From Monilinia fructicola (lineage: Eukaryota; Ascomycota; Leotiomycetes; Helotiales; Sclerotiniaceae), in NCBI GenBank assembly GCA_008692225.1, contig VICG01000001.1:422501-486500 (forward strand): DNA of 64,000 bases, read 5' to 3'. This document shows, piece after piece, positions 37,169-49,215 of the stretch (position 1 is the stretch's first letter; each line of letters opens with the position of its first letter). Position numbers and translations under genes: made by a program. The notes under the pieces were generated by a model. It saw nothing but the letters and a program-made list of their open reading frames with translations, was not told the DNA's origin and searched no databases.

Positions 37169-37876
37169 ATGTCGAATAATACTCCATTGCCGTCGTCTTT
37201 TGATGGTGATACGTACGTATCTTTTCCATACAATGCGTTCTCTTCTTTCTCTCTCTCTTTCTTTCTTTCTTTCTTCCTTCCGTCCTTCCGTCCTTCCGTC
37301 CTCCCTTTCATGACTAATGGCCTGATAGTGATTTCTATGAAGAAAATCGATGGCAGAAGTTAACCCGCCGTCTCAAGGAAGAGCCTCTCATTCCGCTTGG
37401 CAAGTCGTACCCCTCCCCGGATTCAATTTCCCAACCTAATCTGTCCCGCCTCAGGCTGTATCCTAACGTCCCTCGCTCTCGTTGGCGCAACGAGATCCAT
37501 GCGAGCCGGTGACCATAACCGTACGCAGCGCATGTTCCGCGCACGTATCTATGCGCAAGGCTTCACGCTCTTGGCTATGGTTGCAGGATCCATGTACTGG
37601 GATTCTGATCGAAAGAAGCGCAAGGAATTTGAGGGGGTATTGGCAGAACAGAAAGCTAAAGAGAAGAATGAGGCTTGGATTAGAGAGCTAGAGGCCAGAG
37701 ATGAAGAGGAAAAGGAAATGAAGAGGGCAAGAGAAGAGAGAAGGAGAAGGGCAGAGAAGAGGCAGTCGGCGTCGGCTGCTGTAACAGATGGGTCGAATAC
37801 AGCTGCGAAGGAGGGCGAGAAGGCGAAAAAGGGGATTATGGACCAGGTGCAGGGTGTGTTTTGGGGAAAGAAATGA
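37169..37876 (+). CDS. RCF1: Respiratory supercomplex factor 1 (HIG1 domain)
   Basis: A 178-residue mitochondrial inner-membrane protein that binds cytochrome c oxidase and helps form respiratory supercomplexes. Exons 37169-37212, 37329-37399 and 37455-37876. The HIG1 domain runs from DFYEENRWQKLTRRLKEEPL through two membrane helices (LGCILTSLALVGATRSM and IYAQGFTLLAMVAGSMYW), with the family motif RxRxxxQ seen as RARIYAQ between them. The C-terminal half is a charged, probably coiled-coil tail rich in Glu, Lys and Arg. The first intron (116 bp) is GT-AG; the second (37400-37454) starts GCAAGT, a GC-AG intron, and is needed to join PLIPLG to CILTSL. Head-to-head with ILV1. Confidence 0.92.
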
Positions 37877-38460
37877 CGAATGCGGTATTTGGAGCAAGAA
37901 AAATCAAATGTACAAGAGGGTATAGCATTGAGACTTGGCGTTTGGTGTTATTTGCGGTCATCGGCTAATAGTGTGTATATCAAGGGGGACGGAAATGTAC
38001 AAACTCCATTCATTTATCCATCCTCATTGTCATAGGGTTTGTCATTGGAACATTGCTTACGAAAAATGCGATATTCTCTCTATTCAAGTGCCTGGAGTGT
38101 AAATCTACTTGTTTCAGCTCGTTATATTGCCCGTGGGTGCATATGCTTTTCATGCTACATCAAAAGGGGAATATTTTAATATTCTCGAAATATCCATTAA
38201 TTCACGTTGAGTCCCGACTCGATCATTTCAGTGCAAGTCAAAACACAAGACTACAATATGTGAATGGAACCAACTGTAGGGTTGGATATTAATGACCATC
38301 ATTTCATGAATCAGTGCATCCGCTTGTGCATGAAAATATCAAATCCTCGCAAGAACATACATAGCCCCTCCAAAGTTTGATTTCTGCGCCATTCATGCTG
38401 CATGTATTCCAAATACCTCAATACCAAAGACCTTTCGAAACTCCGAGCTTAAATAATTGA
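37877..38460. other. Convergent intergenic region
   Basis: 3' flanks of RCF1 and of the TLDc gene. No gene or repeat stands out. Confidence 0.5.
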
Positions 38461-40384
38461 TTAATTCATCGAACCACCACTCCTATTGCCCCCAATAAGT
38501 CCGGCCATCTCCAACAACGCCCTATCAGCTTCAATGTCACCCGACCCAAGATTAATCTTCCTTCTAGCCTCAGCTTCTCTTTCTTCCCATGCCCACATCT
38601 CCTTTTGCTTTTGAGCTTCGGCATCACCTCCACAGCCCCAAACTTCCAGACTCTCGATTTCGAACCGGTCCTGGAAATCATTACGTCTCGTTTCGCTAGT
38701 GTGGAATGCTCCTCCGCCAGATGTGTAGTTGTGCGTAAAGACACCAAATTCAAAGGATGAATCCAGATATAGCGATACAGCCCCGAGATTCACATGAGAG
38801 GAGAGTCCAGCCGTCTGCTTCGCTTTAGGATGTGGACACCCGAAAGATAAGCATGGATGTGCTGATGGAGGTTTAGAAAATGCTACGTAGTCTTTATTGA
38901 TTAGGGAGGCGTGGAAAACTTCATGAACGGGTTCGAGTTGGAAAAGTAGTGTGTCTGTGTCTCCAAAACACTCTTTATGAGTCTGTCGCCAAGGCTGAGA
39001 AAGATAGACCCCAAAAACAACTCTTGACGATTTGCCACTATTGGGGAATCTCTTGGGCGGTAATGTTTCTGCAAAATTTCTTTCCTGGCCTCCAGTAGGA
39101 GAATCTTCGATTCTATTCCCAGCAACCAAAAGAATAGTTGGAGCACGCCAGTTGAAGACTCTTGTCTCGAAGCTCCCCATACTAAAGCCTGCATCGCCGC
39201 CGGAGTATAGTAATCGGAGGCGACGGAAGAGAGATTCTCCAGGAAGGAAAAAGGAGAGTTGGGATAGGACGTTTAGATCCAATATTTCACCAATTTGAGG
39301 AAGAAGAGGTTGATCAATGTCAGAATTTGAAGGCAATGGAGGTAACGGTTCTGATGAATCTTTTCGCTTGGTAAAGTCAATGTTCTTGGAGAACAGAAAG
39401 TGCTCGAATAGAGGGTTGAAACCATTGAATATAAAAGGTAAGGAAATGGGTATCACAGTGTTGAATTGATGAATTTTAACGCCAGGGGATTTTTCCACGT
39501 TTACAAATGCTGCAAGAATGTTGTCTGCTGTTTTTTCGAAGACTTTCTAACTGTTCGCTGGCGAGTCTTTCGGTATGGTAAGCCAAACTCTCTTGGACTC
39601 CTAATGGTGCTACTAACAAGAGTAGCATGATCAATTTTTTGAGATTGTCGGATGGAATCGTAGCTTGAGCTATTGGGGGATCTCCATGACGGAAAACTTC
39701 AATAGCATCAAGTGACTCAAGTGCAGCTAAGGCAAGATCATCGTCATCATCCTCTTCCTCTTCATCATCATTCGCAGCTGTATCGACAGCAAATCCTGTG
39801 GCATGATTCTTGACGACACCCTCTCCTTCTGGTAGCGGAGGAGTTGTTTCCGTCTTACTCTCTTCATTTTCAATCCCCGCACGAGATTCCCTTCTATCAT
39901 AAACAGCCAGACTTCGAAACAGCAGCTTGTTCCGATCCCTATTGCCCTTCTTTAGCACCCTCTGATATCTTTCTGTCATTATAACCACCACCATAATCAT
40001 TTGTTCAAATCCCAACACCACTGGCGCATCTTGACCGAAAGGAAAGGCCCCAAGGTAAGATACCATTTGAAATATAATCGGGGATGTGCCAAGTATATCC
40101 GGAATCTCCAGGAATCGCGTGATAGTATCTTCCTTGAAATATGCGACTCCATCTTGGTGATCTGCAAGACTTTTAAAGACATCTTGGAACGAATATAACT
40201 CGAGAGGTGTGAAGCATCGTTTTGCGAATTTTCGAGCCTATTCAGAAATCATTATGAGTTAGCAGAAGGGAGTGCTTCGAGATTCAAGAGAGGAGACTTC
40301 CACAAATCGCACACTTACCAACTCATGACTCAACTGTTCTGTTGTAACATGTTTATCACTCATGCCAGACTGATTTTGCCCCAT
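38461..40384 (-). CDS. RTC5: RTC5-like TLDc-domain protein, frameshifted
   Basis: About 613 residues after allowing for one indel. TLDc proteins bind the V-ATPase, and yeast Rtc5 is linked to vacuolar V-ATPase disassembly. Exons 40319-40384 and 38461-40237, with an 81-bp intron. The N-terminus MGQNQSGMSDKH is a plausible N-myristoylation signal (Gly2). Residues ~150-200 are strongly acidic (runs of E and D). The TLDc region includes SLFRRLRLLYSGGDAGFSMG, RVFNWRAPTILLVAG, KSSRVVFGVYLSQPW and a final NYTSGGGAFHTSETRRNDF block; the tail is a charged helix. An extra A in the A-run at 39531-39536 (T-run on the plus strand) shifts the frame just before ADNILAAFVNVEKSPGVKIH; removing it gives one frame from start to stop. 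Confidence 0.85.
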
Positions 40385-41493
40385 CTTGATTCTTATCTCA
40401 AAAACATTTCCTTGAGTTGTATCACAATTCTATAGTTCACAAGTCTGGCTATAGTATGAACTATAAATAAGATCAATACTGAATATCATTGAATGACGGA
40501 TTGCTTATGTAATCTCTGGGTCTATTAGCGACAAAGGTTGCCGTCGATGTTGAAAATGTGCAAAGTCAGTTCAACCTGTGTGTGCTTAGGAATTTTGCAT
40601 AGTTCTACCTACCTACCAGCCAGCTTCTTTCTTGCTTGCAGTGAAGGTTGCAGTAACTTATGAGAATGTCCCAGTCCTTCATTGCTCGACCAAGCCCGAC
40701 TCCTACAAGTGTTTAAGTCAAAAGCAAACACCATGGCCCGGCCTGGACTCATGTCAGACGGTGTAAGCACTAATAATTCGTATCTCTTCTCCTCTTCGGA
40801 GTAAGCTCCTCTATACCGTATCTTCCAAAGAGAGGGGCGGGCAACCGAGATCTTGTTCGTCAAAGGCGTTGCTAGCAACTTAGATGACATTTATGGCATG
40901 TCACCAGTGTGTATTGGACTGTTCCATTTCATTGGATCATTTCCAACATCGATTGGCCTATTCAATACTTCTGCTTTTGCATTAAGACGTTGATGCCTTG
41001 GGTCTAAATCTTGAACTTTCATTTAAGGTTATTCAGCTTGTCATCTTATTGGGTGTAGAATATTTTGACATCAAGGCTTTCCTTGATGGTATCTTCAACA
41101 CGCGTTTAGTGACGACGATTTGACATCTAGGTACGGCGAGCTCCAATAGAAGAGTAATGATATACCTACCCAAATCACCTTGCATATCTGTATACATGAA
41201 TTCTCCCCAGGCACCTGCTGCTGGAGTTCGGGATGATATCAAAATGTGCTTCTCTGTTGCGATAAATTTCCTGGGCGATACGATGATCCGCCACGGAATC
41301 GGAATAGAGCTTATCAATTGACTTCGTGTCAACCCCGACAGGTTGCTATTCCGTTATGAAATATATGGATATAATAGGGTAGTTCGAGCCTCTTTGAGGT
41401 CCCTTGATAATTCCTAGTTTTTATATCATGCTATCAAGCCTCACTCACCGTTGTGTATTGTGATATTGATGAAAATTAAAAACTACCAAAATC
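40385..41493. other. Divergent promoter region, RTC5-like / ABCC
   Basis: About 1.1 kb between two divergent genes. A 93-codon frame on the minus strand (40609-40890) has no recognised features and is left unannotated. No repeats of note. Confidence 0.45.
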
Positions 41494-44400
41494 ATGTCGA
41501 ACAATTTATCAAATTTTGACATTCCCACCGAGAACTTCGGTCCGGCTCAGCCCGTGGGATTTGATTTCACACCACTATTCGAAGATGTTATTCTGTCAAT
41601 TGTACCATCTGCCATCCTACTTCTCTTGTTACCGATTCGAATATGGATGCTACGAGGCCAACCTCGAAAAGTCAATTCGAGCTTTCTGCATAGCAATAAA
41701 TTAGTATGCTTCCTCATTCCAGGAAGCTGGAACTCACGTTAATGATTTTATAGCTATTCCTAGGTGTCTTCACTATCATGCAGACGATATTTCTGGTGAT
41801 GAGTACTACGGGATCAAAGAGGTTGAAATCACAATCAACGATAGCTGCTGCCGCTCTCCAACTGGCAGATGCTTTGGGCTTGTGTGCTTTATCACATCTT
41901 GAACATCTTCACTCTGTCAGACCTCTGCTCTCATCAATGCCTGGCTTTTACTTACTCTGCTGTTCGATATGGCGAGGGCAAGAACTCTTTGGCTAAATTA
42001 TGCGGACACTTCAACAGCCGCAGTTTTTACGAGTGCACTTAGTGTCAAAATCATGGTGATCATTGCCGAGGCGATAGAAAAGCGTCACATTTTACTCGAT
42101 AGGTATCGTCACACATCACCAGAAGTTACTAGTGGTATTTATAGTCGTAGTTTTTTTTGGTGGTTAAATAATCTAATGAACACTGGATTTCAAAGGGTTA
42201 TCAAAAATGAAGATTTATACCCTATTGACGAAAACGATGAGCTCACAATATCTTTATACCCGAGCACAAAATACCTGGGATAGAAGTTGATCACACACAA
42301 TCGCATATACTACTCTGGTCAGTTTTGAAAGCTACACGAGGAGCATTTGCTTTCGGTCTCATACCTCGACTTTGCATAATTGGATTCAGATACGCCCAAC
42401 CTTTCTTACTAGAAAGAACTGTTGGATTCGCAAACGACGAGAGTCAGCCTGATAGCATAGGATGGGGTTTGACTGGGGCTTTCGGTCTTGTCTTTCTAGG
42501 GCTAGCTGTTTTGAATGGAACATATTATCATATGGCATATCGATTTAACACTGCAGTACGCGGTTCTCTAGTAAGTTTAATCTATGCTAAAACAGTTGAC
42601 GTAAGTATTACTGCTCTTGATGAATCAGTTGCTGTCACTTTGATGGCAAATGACACAAGTAAATATACCATTCTATCCAAGTGTTAAAAATGCTAACTTT
42701 ATTGCAGGTGCCATTTGTAAAGGTTCCACACATATCCACGAACTTTGGGCTGTTCCCATTGAGTTAAGCATTGCAATGTATTTACTATATAAGCAACTGG
42801 GTTTAGCTTTCTTGGCTCCTTGCTCCGTCGCCTTGGTTTGTATGGCAGGCATTCTTACCATGGCAAAATGGATGGGTAATGCACAGAAAATTTGGATTAG
42901 AGGCATTCAGACGCGTATCGATGTTACAGCTTCCATGCTAGGGTCAATGAAGGTCAGTTTTCTTGGCAGGAATTGTAAAATCTGCTAAAATACTGCACAG
43001 GCTGTAAAATGCTAGGATTCACAGACTCTCTTACCACTATGGTCCAATCTCTTCGTGTGAAAGAAGTATACCTTTCTCAATTGTTTCGAAGACTACTCTG
43101 CGGTCGTGTTTTCTTGGGTATACTGCCTCTCGTCATTCATTTGAAAGCACTATCTGACTTGTTCTGCAGCAAACTCCACAGGTATAATGTCGCCGCTGGT
43201 CACATTTACCGTGTTTGTAGTCTCAGCGAACCTTACCGGCCGAACATTAAGTACCTTCAACAGCATACACGGCGCTATCTCTCATCGCCCTCTTGGCCGA
43301 ACCAATGAATACATTGTTAAGTACCATACCTGAAGTGAATGCCGCTGTCGCTAGTTTTGAGAGGATCGAAACTTTCATGTTATCGGATGCACGAAAGGAT
43401 CATCGTTTGCTGTTGCAAGTACCACAAAAATTCTCCCGCCGCGAGTGGCTTGAGTCAGGATATTGAACTGGGAGATATGTCACCTATGGTAGCTCCATCG
43501 ACAATGATAATTGCACAAAATGCTAGCTTTGCTTGGAGTCAGGATGCTCCTGTGGTGGTGAACGACTTCAGCTTTAGCCTGCTATGCTCTCAATCACTTT
43601 TCATTATTGGTCCCGTGGGTTGCGGAAAGAGTACTTTGCTCAAAGGATTACTTGGCGAAACTCCTTCGTCAAAGGGGTTTATCTATACCAAAACTGCAAA
43701 AACTGCTTACGTCGAGCAAAGTCCATGGATACAAAACGGAACTATCCAGGAGAATATAATAGGTCCATCAACCTTTGACTCATTCTGGTACGACCAGGTC
43801 ATTCGAGCCTGTGCCTTGGAACATGATATCTCGATTCTACCCAATGGAAGTGGTATGAACCCCTTGGCTAATCGTCTTTTCACCCCTTTCACCCGTCTTC
43901 TACTTGTATTTGAAATAGAGTCATGCGAGTTCCTATTGCTTTGCTATTTCTCTTGGTTAAAGGAAATAAGGATATTCATACTAAAATAATTTTAGCTACT
44001 CGTGTAGGAAGTGGAGGTATCTCTCTGAGCGGCGGCCAAAAACAACGACTTGCACTTGCAAGAGCCGTATATGCTAAAAATGAGTTCATCATTCTCGATG
44101 ATGTGTTTTCTGGACTTGATGCTGAGACCGAAGATCAGGTTTTCAAAAGACTCTTTGGAAAACAAGGATTGTTTCGAGAACTGAGAACCACCATCCTTCT
44201 CGTCACACATGCCGTTCACAGATTGGCATATTCAGACTATATCATCGCATTAGATCAATCGAGTCGCATCATCGAACAAGGAACCTTTGAACACTTGAAA
44301 ACAAGTGGCGGATATGTGGAGAATTTGGCGACTCGACATAAATCAGAGGATGATAATCTCGAAGAATCAAATATGGACAAGACGGCGCAAAAGCGGAATC

Positions 44401-46275
44401 CATTCGTGACTGCCGAGAGCGATGATTTCTTGGACGAGGTTGCAGATCTCAACCGCCAAACTGGTGATGCCTCAGTCTACCATTACTACTTCGCATCTAT
44501 CGGATGGGTACCAACTGGTCTATTTTTCCTTTATGTCTTGATTTTTGGAGCTGCATCTAAATTACCAGAATTTGCTCTAACGTACTGGACTAGAGCTGTA
44601 GCTGTTGAAGGCAATGAGGCAAACCCATACTGGCTGGGAATATACGGGATGTTATCTGGTGTTTCCCTAATTGGATTCGTCGCAGGTGTTTGCCATTTGA
44701 TATTGTACATGATGCCGAAAAGTGCGAAAGTTCTCCACCAGAGGACTGTTGGACTCTGTAATGGGAGCGCCTCTTTTCTTCTTCACTGCTACGGATACCG
44801 GAACTACTACGAACAGGTATATCATTCGCCGTGAATTTCTGATTTATAGCTGACCTCGAACTCAGATTCAGTCAAGACATGTCTACTCTCGATGGAGACC
44901 TCCCATATGCGATTATTGATCTCTCCATGTCCATAGTCCAAGCAATAATGGGAGCAGTCCTGATGTCCCTTTCGGCAGGATACTTTGCCGCAACTATTCC
45001 CGTTGTTGGCCTCGGAGTTTGGGGCAAGTTTACTCACAGATTACTAATATCTTGACGACTGCTAAACCTAAATAGTACTACAAAAATTCTATCTCAGGAC
45101 GTCTCGTCAAATACGCCTCTTGGATCTCGAGGCAAAATCCCCTCTGTACTCTCACTTCATCGAAACTCTCAGTGGTCTAACCACCATTCGAGCCTTCGGC
45201 TGGACCGAGAAATTCCGTGAACAAAAATCTCACCTTGTTGGACACATCTCAAAAACCCTACTACCTCCTCTTCTGTATCCAACGCTGGCTTGGTCTCGTT
45301 CTTGACCTTCTCGTCACAGCACTAGCCGTGATCCTCATGATCCTCATTGTCAAACTCCGCACTAACATCAGTCCCAGCTACGTTGGTCTTGCGCTCTTGA
45401 ACGTCATGACTTTCAATGAGGCACTTGCTCAAATCATCAAAAACTGGACGAACATGGAGACAGCCGTTGGAGCAGTCTCTCGACTCAAAAACTTCTCAGC
45501 CATGACCGCGAGCGAGAACTTACCGCAAGAAATTGGATCCGTGCCAGAGAATTGGCCAGAATCTGGCGCCATTGAATTCAGAAATGTAAAGGCTTCCTAC
45601 ACACCGGCTTCCATGCCGGTAATACACAATCTCAATCTCACAATCAAACCGGGTGAGAGAATAGGAATATGTGGTAGAAGTGGAAGCGGGAAAAGTTCTC
45701 TCATCGCAGCTCTATTCCGCATGTTGGAGCTTCACGCCGGAAGTTCAATTATCATCGATGGTATCGATATCAGTACACTCCCTCGACAAACCATACGAGC
45801 ACGTTTAAATGCTATCCCCCAAGATCCGTTCTTCCTCCGCAGCACCGTTCGACACAATGCTGATCCATACAATCTTCACTCCGATACGGCCATCATCTCC
45901 GCACTTGAGAAGGTTTATCTGTGGTCTCTTATTTCCTCCAAAGGAGGATTAGCCGCCCAGCTCGATGCTGAATTTTTTTCACACGGACAGAGACAGTTAT
46001 TTTGTCTAGCAAGGGCTATTTTGAGAGGAGGTAGGATTGTTGTACTTGATGAGGCTACAAGTAGCGTGGATAGCGAGACGGACAAATTAATGCAGAAAGT
46101 TATTAGGGAGGTTTTTGAAGGATGTACTATTCTTGCTGTTGCGCATCGACTTGATACGATTACGGATTTTGATCGAATCGTTTTGTTGGGGAAGGGGGAG
46201 GTGGTGGAGAGTGGGAGGTTCGAAGATTTGATGAGACGGGAGGGAGGCGCATTTAGAGAATTGTATGCATCTTGA
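41494..46275 (+). CDS. ABCC-type (MRP-like) full ABC transporter, broken by seven small indels
   Basis: About 1445 residues after allowing for indels, the usual length for fungal ABCC exporters. The order is TMD0, TMD1, NBD1, TMD2, NBD2. NBD1: Walker A GPVGCGKST, signature LSGGQKQR, Walker B FIILDDVFSGLD. NBD2: Walker A GRSGSGKSS, signature FSHGQRQ, Walker B IVVLDEATSSVD. Introns: 41704-41753, 42659-42707, 42953-43000, 43118-43169, 43853-43995, 44817-44865, and 45024-45075, which starts GCAAGT (GC-AG). Indels lie near 41925 (-1), 42246 (-1, A-run), 43006-43009 (-1, A-run), 43256 (+1), 43453 (+1), 44745 (+1) and 45223-45227 (+1, A-run). Each exon reaches the right phase only when these are allowed for, and no nonsense substitution was found. 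Family members export glutathione conjugates, toxins or drugs; the substrate here is unknown. Either a sequence-error victim or a very young pseudogene. Confidence 0.85.
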
Positions 46276-49215
46276 TATGACGGCGAATGGAATATGTATC
46301 TGGATATCCGAGTCCTCTTTCCTATACAACGGCTAGAGAATTAAGCAAGATGCGGGCTTTTGATGTTGTATCCCTCACACCGATAGCACACCAGGTTCCC
46401 GAAGTATAATTGACTAGATACTCTTACCTAGGAACCCCCCGATGCGTTACCAGCCACTTCGGGAGGCTTCGGATAAGCGTAACTTAAAACGATATTACCA
46501 CGAAATTATACTTTGCACATGAATTACTTTTATGACATGCATGCGGCTGAATACCAGGCACAATGTCAATCGACACCGGATGCATCACCAGACCGCCGCG
46601 TGGGAAGGTTGCGGTTGAGGCGCCGCGGATGGTCTGCAGAGCAAATCCGTGACGCATCACCTGGGAATCATCACTCTATTTCGTTCTAACGTCGTCGTCG
46701 TCGTCGTCGTCGTCAGGCAAACGTCGTATCGGTAAATGAATGAAACGCATACATACGAGGGGGAGGCCCTTCGGATGAGTTTGTAAACACCGATAGATAT
46801 AGATAAACATATAGCTGCCTAGACACGGGATTGTTCGCCGCGACCATTCGTTCCTTGAGATTCATTCAACCAAGCGATTCTTCCGAGAATATTGGGAGAT
46901 ATTTCTTCGCCCAATCAGAAGCGAGAATGAAGGGGTTCGCAGCGCAAGGGTGCCTGCCTGTTTGGTGTCAGGCGATTATTCACCAGGACTCATCATGCAT
47001 TTTCTTTTTATTTATTCTTTTGGGTAAATCTTGGTCGTTTGATTGCAGTGGTGTTTGCTGTTGGTTGATATGATGATTCAAATATCGAGATATAATACGA
47101 TATGATATGATAGACGGAGTAATAGATAGATAGATAGGCATAATACAGTACATCATGCTCCATAATAAACATCGGTCTCGCCGATTTCGCGCGGGGAGCC
47201 TAGGAGCAGTTGAAGATCTAGCTTTTTCTTTTCTCTTCTGTTATCAGAGTTTGAGTTTGGTGGGTACGAAATGAGACAGGCGGACAGACATGTCAGGACT
47301 CAGGACTCAGGCTGGGTTGTGCACGGTTCTTTGAATTTTGGCTCCACTGATACGGTGCGTACTACTCCGTTCGTAGAAGAGTACTTGTACTGTAGAGATA
47401 AAAGAATATGATGCATGCATGCATGCATGCTTGTTGGATTGGGATTTAGATTTGGATGCTAATCTTACGGAGGAGAAAGGGAGGCTGCGATTTGTTGGAG
47501 TGTCTGTTGTTTTGTACGAGTACTTGTTAGTTTCAAATAGAATAGATGCTTGGAGACACCTATAGGTGCCTACCCAGAGATACCCAAGGACCCAAGAGAC
47601 TTGTCATCTTGTCATCTTGTCGTCTTGTCCGTTAGTTGGTAGTGTATTAGTTTTGTTTTGGTTGATCTACTTTGTGCTAATCTCGAAATGGTTGACGAGG
47701 TATGTACACTGTATGGTACAGTAGTACAGTACATTGGAATTGGAGAGTGACTGAGTGAGTGAGTGAGTGCATATTGTGGGGAAATTGGATTTCGTCGCCA
47801 AACTCGAAAAGTCTGGACAGTGGAAGTCAATAATACGAATCTTGGCCCCGTTGCATTTTTACTGGGAGGGACTTGGGCGAGACTCATACTGTATACAAGT
47901 AGTCAGTTTATCAACCCATCAATGGTCCAGGGCTTGTTTTGTGGTTTGAAGGATTGTAGTAGGATTGTGGCTACTCGAGTACTAGTATTGCTTGGTTAGT
48001 TTTGCTGATATCAATCTTACAATCATACGACAGTTTGGAGTGAAAACCACCAGAACCACACAGACTTATGACGTTGATAGATAGAATCTTCCTTTCTTCA
48101 AAGAATCAATCAAGGAAGGACTTGTTGTTTACACTTCAACAGAGAGTTCTCATTCGGTTTGAGCGGAATGCAACGTCCCTTGATCACCCTTTCTTGTACG
48201 CCTTGAGAACGCCTTGAGAACGCCTCTCAGCAGCCATCAACGCTTTCAAGTTTCAAGCCTCCAATGTGTGTTGATTCAGATACAACCCTGATCGTCCCTA
48301 TGTAGTATGCAGTAATACAAGTACATACACATGATATCTCCCATCCAAACCAATCGGCCCAACTTATTTTAAATCCAACTACTCTTATCTTAGCACTTAA
48401 TATCCGAATTTCACGCGGTCTCTTCTCCATACCCACAAAACAATCCTCCCCAGCAGTTTTACAGTACTGCACTGCACTACTACTACTACTATACCGTTCG
48501 TTGTGCATTAATTAAATCCCTTGTGCAGGCCGGATCCTTGAGTATTATCGAAATCTGATTCGGCGTGGCAAAATGTGGAGGTAGATCTTAGTCAACTTTA
48601 GAGATGTTATTGTGTCATGAGTATTCCACGACTATCAATGTGTAGCGAGAAAGCTGTCAAAAGTCAAGAGAGAACGAGGGCAACGAGAAATACCTTCCTT
48701 GTTCAGTAAGATAGCAGAGCGATAACTAAAATCTTAGTGAGAGCTACCAAGGAGACCAAGTGGACTATCTGGAGATCGGATGGAGGGATGGAGGTTCTTC
48801 GTATGGGAATGGGAGTGTATGGGAAAAGCTACTGTGCAAGTATGAGACTATGAGTGGATGCTTTTTGGAAATATATCCGGTCTGCATGCTTTCTTTTCTA
48901 GGTATAACCTATGATGATCATCGAGATTGGGTTCTCAGATACTTGCAGAAGGTAAGCAAGCTTTGGTGAGAAGTATAATAGAGAAGAGCCCCTTCCCTCG
49001 AGTGTACACCTCTTTCCTGTCCCCTTTTCCTCCTCTACTTACCCGAAGGTTCTCGAGAGGCTTATTTGAGTCGGGTGCTTGAGTTGTTGAGTCGTTCTTC
49101 TTCTCGTCGCATTTACTAATCTTGGCATTTACTATAATTTTAATATTTTTGGTACCTCAGTATCAACAACAAGAAAGCCCTCGACACATTTAACACACTC
49201 TCATCTTTCATCATC
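46276..49215. other. Intergenic, ~2.9 kb
   Basis: Contains a GTC run (46689-46714), GATA-type runs (47098-47138), a GCAT run (47411-47432) and TACTCGAGTA/ACTCCGTAC motifs. No credible gene was seen on either strand. The last ~200 bp, pyrimidine-rich, are the permease promoter and 5' leader. Confidence 0.45.

Noticed and set aside
40609..40890. 93-codon minus-strand frame in the RTC5/ABCC promoter
   Set aside because: No recognised family, and the position suggests 5' leader sequence.
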